DNA from: Dyella japonica A8
GTDB lineage: Bacteria > Pseudomonadota > Gammaproteobacteria > Xanthomonadales > Rhodanobacteraceae
Assembly (NCBI RefSeq): GCF_000725385.1
Contig: NZ_CP008884.1
Span: 2,170,001 to 2,234,000, forward strand
Direction: 5' to 3'
Length of the DNA: 64,000 nt
In this document: piece by piece, positions 56,716 through 64,000 of the stretch
Numbering within the stretch: position 1 is the first letter of the stretch
Layout: each line of letters starts with the position of its first letter
The notes under the pieces: generated by a model
Seen by the model: only the letters and a program-made list of their open reading frames with translations
What the model was told of the DNA's origin: nothing
Databases searched by the model: none
Translations under genes and position numbers: made by a program

Positions 56716-57498
56716 ATGACCCACGCCTACACGCTTCATCGCGGCACCGCGCCGCTGCTCATCAGCCTGCCGCATGACGGCAGCCACATTCCCGACGACA
56801 TCGCCGCGCGCATGCGACCGAACGCGCAACGCTCGGTGGATACCGACTGGCACGTGGGGCGCCTGTATGAGCCGCTCGCCAGGGCGCTGGGGGCCAGTGT
56901 GATCCGCCCGGTGGCATCGCGTTACGTGGTCGACCTCAACCGTCCCGCCGACGGGCATGCGCTTTACCCGGGCAAGCGCGAGACCGGTCTGGTTTCCACC
57001 ATCGGTTTCGATGGCGAGCCGTTGTACCTCGACGGCGCCGAGCCGGGCGCGGAAGAAATGCAACAACGGGTAAACGCGTACTGGCGTCCGTACCACGATG
57101 CCCTGTCGCAAGAACTTGAGAGGCTGCGTGCCGAGCATGGCCGCGTCGTGCTGTGGGATGGGCACTCCATCCGCAGTCGCGTGCCCATGCTGTTCGAAGG
57201 GCAACTGCCGGACTTCAACCTGGGCACCGCCGACGGCACGAGTTGTTCGCCGCTGCTGCAGCAGCAGCTCAAGGACGTACTGGAAGCCCAGTCGCACAAT
57301 AGCTTCGTGGTCAATGGACGCTTCAAGGGCGGCTACATCACGCGTCATTACGGGCAGCCGGAAAAGGGCGTGCAGGCGGTGCAACTGGAGCTCGCGCAGC
57401 TCAACTACATGGATGAAGAAAGCTTCGCGTATGCCGGGGATCGTGCCGCGCAGGTGCAGGAAACGATCGCGCGTCTGCTGGCCTTGTGCGTGGCCTGA
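56716..57498 (+). CDS. hutG: N-formylglutamate amidohydrolase (HutG-like)
   Basis: A 260-residue N-formylglutamate deformylase. Family motifs are LLISLPHDGSHIPDD, TDWHVGRLYEPL, VDLNRPADGHALYPGKRETGL, LWDGHSIRSRVP and the final KGGYITRHYGQPEKGVQAVQLEL. It would release glutamate and formate in the last step of the five-step histidine degradation route. No other hut gene lies beside it, so its role here may be broader. It follows gor by 40 bp. Confidence 0.9.
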   Translation: MTHAYTLHRGTAPLLISLPHDGSHIPDDIAARMRPNAQRSVDTDWHVGRLYEPLARALGASVIRPVASRYVVDLNRPADGHALYPGKRETGLVSTIGFDGEPLYLDGAEPGAEEMQQRVNAYWRPYHDALSQELERLRAEHGRVVLWDGHSIRSRVPMLFEGQLPDFNLGTADGTSCSPLLQQQLKDVLEAQSHNSFVVNGRFKGGYITRHYGQPEKGVQAVQLELAQLNYMDEESFAYAGDRAAQVQETIARLLALCVA

Positions 57499-57693
57499 TC
57501 GCAAGTAAATTCGACCGCCGTTAGGGTCTTGCAATGTCAAGACGCATGGCGCGGAAATCTGACGCCTGCCGAGGAAAAGAGCAGTTCCGGTAGGCATGAA
57601 AACGTGCCATGTTTCAGCCGCCGCGCCACTCGCGTTGCCGGGTTCCGGCCGGGTTCGCGGCCATCAACAGATACACACGTCGAGGCTCTTCCT

Positions 57694-57951
57694 ATGCGCA
57701 AGTTCGCGATCGCTTCCCTGCTCGTTGCGGGTATGGCTCTTTCCGGTTCCCTGCTGGCCCAGGCGGCAGCCCCGCAGCCTGCGCCCGCGACCCCGTCGGC
57801 AGCTTCGGCCGCCCCCGCGCCTGCCAGCTCGTCGCACCATCACAAGAAGAACAAGAGCAACAAGAACAACGGTCAGCCCAAGCAGAAGGGCAGCAAGTCC
57901 GCCAAGCGCACGGCCAAGTCCACGCTGCCGCAGACTGAAGCCAGTCACTAA
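57694..57951 (+). CDS. Small exported basic protein, unknown function
   Basis: An 85-residue protein with a signal peptide (MRKFAIASLLVAGMALSGSL, cleavage near LAQA), an Ala/Pro/Ser linker and a lysine/asparagine/histidine-rich tail (HHHKKNKSNKNN). No domain is recognised. It resembles the exported protein at 26615-26920 in plan, composition and the shared Ser-His C-terminus. The ATG follows GAGG at eight bases, and a strong terminator follows, so it is probably a real monocistronic gene. Confidence 0.7.
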   Translation: MRKFAIASLLVAGMALSGSLLAQAAAPQPAPATPSAASAAPAPASSSHHHKKNKSNKNNGQPKQKGSKSAKRTAKSTLPQTEASH

Positions 57952-57962
57952 GGTCTGATCCA

Positions 57963-58004
57963 CAAAAAGAGCCCCGGCGTGCGAGCGCTGGGGCTTTTTT
58001 TGTG
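57963..58004 (+). terminator. Intrinsic terminator
   Basis: CACAAAAAGAGCCCC pairs with GGGGCTTTTTTTGTG around a GC-rich loop; the T7 run is part of the 3' arm. Usable in both directions. Confidence 0.9.
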
Positions 58005-58100
58005 GAGAAACGGGCGCGGAGGAGTGAGAACTGAGAGGGGAAGGCTTTCTCAAGTTTCTCAGAGCCTGTTTATGAGCTCCTTCAAGTCCCGGGTTTCCTC

Positions 58101-58150
58101 ACCGTCATTCTCGCTCTTGCCCCCTTTTCGGGGTTCGCGGGAATGACGGT
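58101..58150. repeat. Inverted repeat of the TCATCCCGGC/AATGACG family
   Basis: Outer arms ACCGTCATTCTCGC and GCGGGAATGACGGT enclose an inner CCCC-TTTTC-GGGG hairpin. The inner block is the inverted form of one in long repeat copy B. Confidence 0.75.
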
Positions 58151-58221
58151 AAGTGGTGCGGTGCCAAGGCAGGACCTTGAACACGCGCATGGATCATAAA
58201 CAAGCTCTCACTTCTCTCCAC

Positions 58222-58641
58222 TCACGCCTTGATCGTCGCGATGCACTTCAGCTCGATGGCGATGGGCGTGGGCAGGGCGGTGATCCCCAGCGTCGTGCGA
58301 CAGGCGTCGACGCCTGCGAAATGCTCGGCATAAAGCTTGTTATAGGCCGGGAAATCGCGCGCCATGTCGGTGAGGAAGACAGTGACGTCGACCAGGTCTT
58401 CCCAGCGTGTGCCGCTGGCTTCGAGCACGGCGCGCACGTTGGCAAACACCTGCCTGCATTGCGCCTCGATGTCATAGCCGACGAGCTTGCCGTCACCGTC
58501 GTAGACGTTGCCGGGAATGACATTGCTGCCTGGCGTGCGCGGACCCACGCCGGAGAGGAACAGCAGGCCGCCCACGCGCCGCGCGTGCGGATAGGCGCCT
58601 ACCGGCGCAGGGGCCTGCTCCGTGCGCACGACGTCGCTCAT
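58222..58641 (-). CDS. RidA-family protein, likely 2-aminomuconate deaminase
   Basis: A 139-residue YjgF/RidA/UK114 protein with the family layout (APVGAYPHARRVGGLLFLSG, ANVRAVLEASGTRWEDLVDVTVFL, and a final PIAIELKCIA). RidA hydrolyses reactive enamines/imines; the related 2-aminomuconate deaminase works in the degradation of 2-aminophenol and kynurenine. The neighbouring aldehyde dehydrogenase of the 2-aminomuconate semialdehyde type supports that role. The start ATG overlaps the stop of the carbonic anhydrase gene (ATGA), so it is translationally coupled. Confidence 0.82.
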   Translation of the reverse strand: MSDVVRTEQAPAPVGAYPHARRVGGLLFLSGVGPRTPGSNVIPGNVYDGDGKLVGYDIEAQCRQVFANVRAVLEASGTRWEDLVDVTVFLTDMARDFPAYNKLYAEHFAGVDACRTTLGITALPTPIAIELKCIATIKA

Positions 58642-59306
58642 CGGTTGAACTCGGGAATGGTGCCCAGGCGCTGGAGCGCGTGCTCGTAGGCAGGCTGGAG
58701 CTCGGCGCGCGAACTGACGTGCATGCCCAGGTCGTTCACATGGCCGTCGAACAGGCTGTAGCACCACGCGTGCACGGAAAGTTTCTGGCCGCGTTCCCAG
58801 GCGTCCATCACCATGGTGGTATGGCACACGTTGACCACCTGTTCCATCGCATTGAGCTCGCACAGGCGTGCGTTGCGCAGGTTCATCAGGTCAATGGAGG
58901 AGAGCAGCGTCCTGTGCTTCTGTGCAACGTCGGCCACATGGCGAAGCCAGTTGTCGACCAGGCCGAGCCGGCGATCATCGAGCACGGCCTGCACGCCGCC
59001 GCACCCGTAGTGACCCACCACGATGATGTGTTCGACCTTGAGTATGTCGACCGCGAACTGGATGGTGCTCAGGCAGTTGAGGTCGGTGTGCGATACCACG
59101 TTCGCGACGTTGCGCTGCACGAAGATGTCACCTGGCGGCAGGTCGACGATCTGCGTGGCGGGCACACGGGAGTCGGAGCAGCCGATCCACAGGTACTTGG
59201 GCGCCTGCTGCTGCGCAAGGCGTTCGAAGAACCGGGGGTCCTGTTCGCGTACGGCGGCGGACCACTGGAGGTTGCTGTCGAGCAGGTTCTGGAGCGGGCT
59301 TTTCAC
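58638..59306 (-). CDS. can: Beta-class carbonic anhydrase
   Basis: A 222-residue zinc enzyme interconverting CO2 and bicarbonate. Zinc ligands are Cys43 and Asp45 (WIGCSDSRVPA), His99 and Cys102 (VVGHYGCGGV), as in the E. coli Can protein of similar length. The start is a GTG preceded by GAGGA at eight bases; this lies 11 bp after the aldehyde dehydrogenase stop. It is enclosed between two genes of a probable aromatic degradation path, which release CO2 upstream, or simply shares their transcript. Confidence 0.93.
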   Translation of the reverse strand: MKSPLQNLLDSNLQWSAAVREQDPRFFERLAQQQAPKYLWIGCSDSRVPATQIVDLPPGDIFVQRNVANVVSHTDLNCLSTIQFAVDILKVEHIIVVGHYGCGGVQAVLDDRRLGLVDNWLRHVADVAQKHRTLLSSIDLMNLRNARLCELNAMEQVVNVCHTTMVMDAWERGQKLSVHAWCYSLFDGHVNDLGMHVSSRAELQPAYEHALQRLGTIPEFNR

Positions 59307-59317
59307 GGCGGGCGTCC

Positions 59318-60769
59318 TCAATAGCGAATGCAGATGTTCTTGGGCTCGGTGAAGAAGCGCAGCGCTTCCACGCCGCCTTCGCGACCGAGGCCGGATTGCT
59401 TCGTGCCGCCAAAGGGCGTGCGCAGGTCGCGCAGCAGCCAGCAATTGGTCCACACGATGCCAAAATCCAGTTGGGCGCCAAAGCGGTGGGCACGCGACAG
59501 GTCGCGTGTCCACACCGAGGCGGCGAGGCCGTAGCCGGTGCCATTGGCGATGGCCAACGCCTCGGCTTCGTCATCGAACGGAATCAGCGTGACCACCGGT
59601 CCGAAGATCTCGTGCTGGTTGGTGGCGGCATCGGCGCCGAGCCCTTCGATGACGGTCGGCGCGATGAACCAGCCGTCGCCGCAGCGCCCATCCACCGTGA
59701 CGGGCTCGCCGCCGCACAGGACGCGGCCGCCTTCCTCGCGTGCCGTGGCAATGCAGCCCATCACCTTGTCGAAGTGCTCGCGCGAGACGAGTGCCCCCAG
59801 GTCGCTGCCGGCCTCATTCGGATCGCCGACGCGCAAGGCTTGCACACGCGCCAGATAGCGCTCGCGGAACGCTTCGTAGATCGGGCGCTGCACCAGCAGG
59901 CGCGAACCACACAGGCAGATCTCGCCCTGGTTGGCGAAGCCCGAGCGCACGATGGTGTCGAGGTTGGCGTCGCTGAGATCCGCGTCATCGAATACCACGG
60001 CCGGATTCTTGCCGCCCAGTTCCAGCGACACTTTCTTGAACTGCGGCGCGGCAACCGCGGCGATCTGCGCGCCGGTGCGCGTGCTACCGGTGAAGGACAC
60101 CGCCTTGACCGCCGTGTGTTCGACGATGGCCTGGCCCACGGTGGGGCCACGGCCCTGCACGATGTTGAACACGCCGGCCGGAAAACCGGCTTCGATGCTC
60201 AACTCGCCCAGCAGGGCCGCCGTGCATGGCGTGATTTCCGAAGGCTTGGCCACCACCGTATTGCCGGCAGCCAGTGCTGGCGCGATTTTCCAGGTGAACA
60301 GGTAGAGCGGCAGGTTCCACGGGCTGATGCAGCCCACGACGCCGAGTGGCTGGCGCAGCGTGTAGTTGATCGCGCCGGTTTCCATGGCATGCGATTCGCT
60401 GCTCCAGCCCATGATGGCGGAGGCGAAGAAACGCAGGTTGGAAATCGCGCGGGGAATGTCGAGGTTGCGAGCCTGGGCCAATGGTTTGCCGCTGTCGCGC
60501 GATTCCAGCGCCACGAACTCGTCCATGCGTGATTCGACGAGGCTGGCCAGCCGATGCAGCAGGTTGGCACGCTGCTCGGCGGGCGTGGCGGCCCATGCCG
60601 GCGCGGCACCTCGTGCGGCAGCCACGGCATCGGCGACGTCATCGGAGGTGGAGTCGGGACAGTGCGCGAAAACCTGGCCGGTCGCCGGTTCGAACACGTC
60701 CAGCCAGCGATCATGGCGCGGCGCCTGTAGGCGACCGTCGATCAGGTTGGCGAGGCGCAGGGTAGGCAT
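59318..60769 (-). CDS. Aldehyde dehydrogenase, 2-aminomuconate/2-hydroxymuconate semialdehyde type
   Basis: A 483-residue NAD-dependent aldehyde dehydrogenase. Catalytic parts are CISPWNLPLYL (Asn of the oxyanion hole), LELGGKNPAV (general base Glu) and FANQGEICLCGSRL (nucleophile Cys). The C-terminal RDLRTPFGGTKQSGLGREGG and the arginine in DIPRAISNLRFFA are typical of the ALDH8A1/AMSDH group, which oxidises 2-aminomuconate-6-semialdehyde in tryptophan (kynurenine) breakdown. It is the first gene of an operon with carbonic anhydrase and a RidA-family protein. Start at MPTLRLANLIDG; a start 36 bp upstream is possible. Confidence 0.88.
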   Translation of the reverse strand: MPTLRLANLIDGRLQAPRHDRWLDVFEPATGQVFAHCPDSTSDDVADAVAAARGAAPAWAATPAEQRANLLHRLASLVESRMDEFVALESRDSGKPLAQARNLDIPRAISNLRFFASAIMGWSSESHAMETGAINYTLRQPLGVVGCISPWNLPLYLFTWKIAPALAAGNTVVAKPSEITPCTAALLGELSIEAGFPAGVFNIVQGRGPTVGQAIVEHTAVKAVSFTGSTRTGAQIAAVAAPQFKKVSLELGGKNPAVVFDDADLSDANLDTIVRSGFANQGEICLCGSRLLVQRPIYEAFRERYLARVQALRVGDPNEAGSDLGALVSREHFDKVMGCIATAREEGGRVLCGGEPVTVDGRCGDGWFIAPTVIEGLGADAATNQHEIFGPVVTLIPFDDEAEALAIANGTGYGLAASVWTRDLSRAHRFGAQLDFGIVWTNCWLLRDLRTPFGGTKQSGLGREGGVEALRFFTEPKNICIRY

Positions 60770-60851
60770 CTGCGCAAGCTTAAGGCCTGGGGGCCCCAAT
60801 TGCACCGGACGCGGGCGTATGCGTCGCGTGATGAGACTCGCGCCTGTCGCT

Positions 60852-60959
60852 GTGGGAGCGCACCCTGTGCGCGACGGTGGCGGGGCAAAGAGCGTGGGGG
60901 ACTGTCGCCTGCATCGGCGGTGTCGCGCCCGTGCAGTCGCGCACAGGGTGCGCTCCCAC
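60852..60959. repeat. REP-type inverted pair, family 1
   Basis: Two exact 24-nt units in inverted orientation separated by 60 nt, between the aldehyde dehydrogenase and SDR genes. Confidence 0.9.
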
Positions 60960-60975
60960 CACGTGCTTCAGGTGC

Positions 60976-61764
60976 TCAGCTCAGCGAACGCGTCCGCCCG
61001 CCATCCACCGCAATGCTCACGCCATTGACGTAAGCGGCGGCCGGTGTGCACAGGAAGGCCACCACGGCGGCCACCTCGGCCGCTTCGCCAAAGCGGCGGG
61101 CCGGCACGGTGGCGAGCATGCCCTGGGCGATATCTTCTTCGCTGCGGCCACTGTTGTGCGCCTGCGCGGCGAGCAGTCCATCCAGGCGTGCGGTGCGGGT
61201 GTAGCCGGGCAGCACGTTGTTGACCGTGATGCCGTCGGCGGCCAGTTCGCCGGACAGTGTCTTGGCCCAGCTCGCCACGGCGGCGCGCACGGTGTTGGAC
61301 ACGCCGAGGCCGGCGATCGGTTCCTTCACCGAGGTGGAGATGATGTTGACGATGCGGCCGTAGCCGCTGGCGCGCATGCCGGGCAGCAAGGCCTGCACCA
61401 GCGTCTGGCCGGCCAGCAGGTGCTGGCGGAACGCCGCCTCGAAGGCATCGGCGGTCGCCGTGTGGGCCGGGCCACCCGGCGGGCCGCCGGTGTTGTTGAT
61501 CAGGATCTCGACCGGATGATCGGCCACGATGTCGGCCAGCGCATCGCGCAGGCTGTCGGTCTGGGCCATGTCCACGGCGAACCAGCGATGCTGCTGGCCG
61601 TGCCTGCGGGGAAGTGCCTCCGCCACGGTCTTCAGGGCATCGGCGGAGCGCGAGAGCAGGGTGACACTGGCGCCGAGTTCGGCAAGCTCGATGGCGCTGG
61701 CGCGCCCGATGCCCTGGGATGCACCGCAAACCAGTGCATGACGTCCGCTCAGATCCAGTTGCAT
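60976..61764 (-). CDS. SDR-fold protein with altered catalytic motif
   Basis: A 262-residue short-chain dehydrogenase-like protein (FabG-like by overall sequence). The nucleotide motif is CGASQGIG rather than TGxxxGxG, the NNAG motif is NNTG, and where YxxxK is expected the sequence reads SNTVRAAV, so the catalytic tyrosine and lysine are replaced by Asn and Arg. The C-terminal VSIAVDGG is normal. Such atypical SDRs form a recognised subgroup of uncertain activity. GGGAG precedes the ATG by six bases. It is upstream of the aldehyde dehydrogenase operon on the same strand, separated by a REP pair. Confidence 0.85.
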   Translation of the reverse strand: MQLDLSGRHALVCGASQGIGRASAIELAELGASVTLLSRSADALKTVAEALPRRHGQQHRWFAVDMAQTDSLRDALADIVADHPVEILINNTGGPPGGPAHTATADAFEAAFRQHLLAGQTLVQALLPGMRASGYGRIVNIISTSVKEPIAGLGVSNTVRAAVASWAKTLSGELAADGITVNNVLPGYTRTARLDGLLAAQAHNSGRSEEDIAQGMLATVPARRFGEAAEVAAVVAFLCTPAAAYVNGVSIAVDGGRTRSLS

Positions 61765-61790
61765 GGTTGGCTCCCGTCGGAAAGCGGTAA

Positions 61791-62105
61791 TCAACGCCCG
61801 GTGTACTGCACGGCAAGTGCCGCGAACCAGCACAGCCAGGCGGCCCACAGGCTATAGCGCCAGACCGAGCGCCAGCGCGTGAGGCTAGCGTCTTCCAGCG
61901 CGGGCAGCACGGGCGAGCGCAAGGCCAGCTGCAGGCGCATCCAGGTGCGCACGGCGTTGGTGGGCTGGCCATCGCTTTCGGCGATGATCTGCCACTCGCG
62001 CGGATGGCGGCTGCGCAGCAGCGATGCAATGCGGTACTGCGCGCCGAAGTGCAGCAGGAAACAGGCGACGCCGGCCAGGAGAAGCGAGAGATAAAGCAGG
62101 ATCAT
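61791..62105 (-). CDS. Small membrane protein, UspB-like
   Basis: A 104-residue protein with one hydrophobic helix at each end (MILLYLSLLLAGVACFLLHF and YSLWAAWLCWFAALAV). Between them lies RSRHPREWQIIAESDGQPTNAVRTWM, which resembles in spacing the universal stress protein B family; the match is loose. Function unknown. Start chosen at the first ATG before the N-terminal helix. It lies between the MalM-like and SDR genes on the same strand. Confidence 0.6.
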   Translation of the reverse strand: MILLYLSLLLAGVACFLLHFGAQYRIASLLRSRHPREWQIIAESDGQPTNAVRTWMRLQLALRSPVLPALEDASLTRWRSVWRYSLWAAWLCWFAALAVQYTGR

Positions 62106-62140
62106 GCCGTGCCTGTCGTTGATGGCTCGCCGGGGCGTGC

Positions 62141-63013
62141 TCAGCCCTTGGCCGAGCCACCCGTTGCTTGCGTGGAATCGGTGTTGTTGGTGCCAGCCGG
62201 CGGTGTCGCCGGCTTGGTCGTAGCGGGTTTGTCCGTGCTCATGCCGGGCAGGGGGATGGCATCGCGCAACGTGCTCAGTACGCCGTTGCCTTGTTCGGGC
62301 TTGGCGCAGATCGCGTTGTTCACGGCGTCCTGGTAGGTCTTGTCCATCATGCCGACCCACACCGTACCGTCCGGCCCGTGCGGCACCTTGAACGTGCCGG
62401 TGGCGGCCATCTTTACCGGGGCCTCGGCCGAGAACGCGGCGGGCGTCTGCTCCCAGTAGGTGTTGCCGGACTGCTGCTTGGCCGAGCTGTACAGCACCAG
62501 GTAGCGCGCGCGCTCGTCGGTGATGTCCACGCTGCCGAACGCACCCGTGGTTTCATCCGTCCAGCCCATGTGTTCGCACAGGCTCAGGTCCTTGCTCGCG
62601 ATGGGCTGGAAAGCGTCGTCCAGCACGACCACGGTGGGCGCGAACAGGTAACTGGCACGCAGCCAGCGGCCATTCAATTCGGACTTCAGTGCGATGCGGT
62701 AGGGCACCTGCGACTCGCGCGGCAGGGCGAAGCTGAGGAAGTAGCTGCGGTCGCCATTGAGGTTGGCCACCATGCTGCCCGGGCCGAGTTCGAATTTCTT
62801 CGGCTTCCAGGGCAGGGAGTCCTGGAAGGAGAAATCCGCGAAGGTGCTGCAGCAGGGCGTGGCCTGCTGCAATGCCTTTCGCGCCTGATCGAGGCTGGTG
62901 TTGCTGTTCTCCGGCGGACGCAGGTTGGGCGGCACCAGCGATTTCACGCTGCAGCCGCCCGCCAGCGTGGCGGATGCGAGTAGGGCAGTGGCGACGATCA
63001 GTCGATGGCGCAT
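62141..63013 (-). CDS. MalM family lipoprotein
   Basis: A 290-residue exported lipoprotein; lipobox LAGGC gives Cys21. The segment ATPCCSTFADFSFQDSLPW matches the CCxSxxxF...LPW core of the maltose operon periplasmic protein MalM family. In E. coli malM is the last gene of a maltose operon and its role is unknown; no maltose genes are here. The C-terminal ~40 residues are Thr/Pro/Ala-rich. It begins 10 bp after the asnS stop, so it is probably in the same transcript. Confidence 0.8.
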   Translation of the reverse strand: MRHRLIVATALLASATLAGGCSVKSLVPPNLRPPENSNTSLDQARKALQQATPCCSTFADFSFQDSLPWKPKKFELGPGSMVANLNGDRSYFLSFALPRESQVPYRIALKSELNGRWLRASYLFAPTVVVLDDAFQPIASKDLSLCEHMGWTDETTGAFGSVDITDERARYLVLYSSAKQQSGNTYWEQTPAAFSAEAPVKMAATGTFKVPHGPDGTVWVGMMDKTYQDAVNNAICAKPEQGNGVLSTLRDAIPLPGMSTDKPATTKPATPPAGTNNTDSTQATGGSAKG

Positions 63014-63023
63014 GGCTCGGTTA

Positions 63024-64000
63024 TCAGAATTCAGCCGTCCCCGCCGCACGCGGAAAGGGGATGGCATCACGGATGTTGGAAAGGCCGCACACGTACACCA
63101 GCAGACGCTCGAAGCCCAGGCCGAAGCCCGCGTGCGGCACGGTGCCGTAACGGCGCAGGTCACGGTACCAGCCATAAGTGGCAGGATCGAGGCCAAACTG
63201 AACCATGCGGCGGTCGAGGTAGTCCAGGCGTTCTTCGCGCTGCGCGCCACCGATGATCTCGCCGATGCCCGGGGCCAGCACGTCCATCGCGGCAACGGTC
63301 TTGCCGTCGTCGTTCAGGCGCATGTAGAAGGCCTTGATCTGCTCGGGGTAGTTCATCACCACCACCGGACGGCCGACGTGTTTCTCGGCGAGGTAGCGCT
63401 CGTGCTCGGTCTGCAGGTCGATGCCCCAGGCCACCGGGAATTCGAACTTCTGACCGCAGTTCTTGAGGATCTCGATGGCGTCGGTGTAATCGATGCGTTC
63501 GAACGGCTGGGCGATGAAGTTCTCCAGGCGCGTGATTGCATCGGGCGCCACGCGCTCGGCGAAGAACGCCATGTCGTCCGCGCGCTCTTCCAGCACGGCC
63601 TTGAAGATGGCCTTGAGGAAACCTTCGGCGCAGTCGGCGTTGTCGTTGAGGTCGGCGAAGGCGATTTCCGGCTCCACCATCCAGAACTCGGCCAGGTGGC
63701 GCGCCGTGTTGGAGTTCTCGGCGCGGAAGGTCGGGCCGAAGGTGTACACCTTGCTCATCGCCAGGCAGTACGCCTCGACGTTGAGCTGGCCGGACACGGT
63801 GAGGAACGCTTCGCGGCCGAAGAAATCCTTGCGGAAATCGATCTTGCCGTCCGGCGTGCGCGGCAGGTTGGCCAGGTCCAGCGTGGACAGGCGGAACATG
63901 TCGCCCGCGCCTTCGGCGTCGGACGTGGTGATGATCGGTGTGTTGATCCAGAAGAAGCCCTGCTCGGTGAGCCAGCGGTGGATTGCCGTCATCATGGTGT
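63024..64000 (-). CDS. asnS: Asparaginyl-tRNA synthetase (partial; N-terminus outside window)
   Basis: The C-terminal 325 or so residues of a class II aminoacyl-tRNA synthetase; the frame continues past the right edge, so the anticodon-binding domain and start are missing. Class II motifs are visible: motif 2 in [25 protein letters not shown], and motif 3 in [29 protein letters not shown]. The AsnRS-specific [20 protein letters not shown] is intact. It charges tRNA-Asn. Confidence 0.95.
   Translation of the reverse strand, partial: TMMTAIHRWLTEQGFFWINTPIITTSDAEGAGDMFRLSTLDLANLPRTPDGKIDFRKDFFGREAFLTVSGQLNVEAYCLAMSKVYTFGPTFRAENSNTARHLAEFWMVEPEIAFADLNDNADCAEGFLKAIFKAVLEERADDMAFFAERVAPDAITRLENFIAQPFERIDYTDAIEILKNCGQKFEFPVAWGIDLQTEHERYLAEKHVGRPVVVMNYPEQIKAFYMRLNDDGKTVAAMDVLAPGIGEIIGGAQREERLDYLDRRMVQFGLDPATYGWYRDLRRYGTVPHAGFGLGFERLLVYVCGLSNIRDAIPFPRAAGTAEF

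Overview
The window is high-GC (clearly above 60%), gene-dense gammaproteobacterial chromosome. Gene content points to the Rhodanobacteraceae/Xanthomonadales (Dyella, Luteibacter or Rhodanobacter-like): an Ax21-type outer-membrane barrel, an OhrR/Ohr pair with a Xanthomonas-like operator, S9 peptidases, REP-like repeats built on GGAGCGCACxxxGTGCGC, and the long TTACTTTTCTTT-type dispersed repeats. This assignment is inference from families and style, not from a search. No tRNA, rRNA, CRISPR, prophage or transposase gene was seen.

Layout. 1-5.4 kb: two near-identical secreted phosphoesterases (AcpA/phospholipase C family; the first is cut by the window edge) flank a Tat-exported multicopper oxidase. 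5.4-11 kb: DUF502 membrane protein, DUF4442 hotdog protein, and tandem secreted S9 prolyl-oligopeptidase-type peptidases. 11-15.7 kb: a CnoX-like thioredoxin, then a pqiA-pqiA-pqiB-pqiC operon (MCE-type lipid transport) with overlapping start and stop codons. 15.9-31 kb: the core block leuS-lptE-holA-nadD ... rsfS-rlmH ... maf. It is broken first by a 6.2-kb stress block (msrB, dipZ, Ax21-like barrel, SigF-type sigma factor plus NrsF anti-sigma, MXKDX-repeat secreted protein) and then by a GNAT and a CoA-transferase gene. 31-39 kb: CPBP protease, TerC/CBS membrane protein, MAPEG, YpfJ-type protease, YkgJ protein, then an ECF sigma/anti-sigma pair divergent from a Tat metallophosphoesterase and a cupredoxin, and a DODA-type dioxygenase. 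39.3-40.5 and 49.6-50.6 kb: two copies of a ~1-kb non-coding mosaic repeat. Between them: two DEAD-box helicases, SDR, S-formylglutathione hydrolase, two acyl/methyl-transferase-type enzymes, an aberrant pilin, an MFS transporter and SlyD. 50.8-57.9 kb: ohrR-ohr, NlpC/P60 lipoprotein, an orphan EreA/ChaN-like exported protein, DadA-like oxidoreductase, glutathione reductase, HutG-like deformylase and a small basic exported protein. 58.2-64 kb (minus strand): RidA-family deaminase, beta-carbonic anhydrase, aldehyde dehydrogenase, SDR-like protein (resembling the lower 2-aminomuconate/kynurenine pathway), UspB-like membrane protein, MalM-like lipoprotein and the C-terminal part of asnS.

How parts work together. 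The strongest regulatory result is an exact GTAACC-N16-CGAA sequence both in front of the SigF-type sigma gene and in front of dipZ-msrB. It predicts that the sigma/NrsF pair controls its own synthesis and a periplasmic methionine-sulfoxide repair pathway. A second, unrelated ECF system has a mirrored pair of GGAATA-N17-GTAT promoters in the 140-bp divergent region between its sigma gene and a metallophosphoesterase-cupredoxin operon. Both are testable small regulons.
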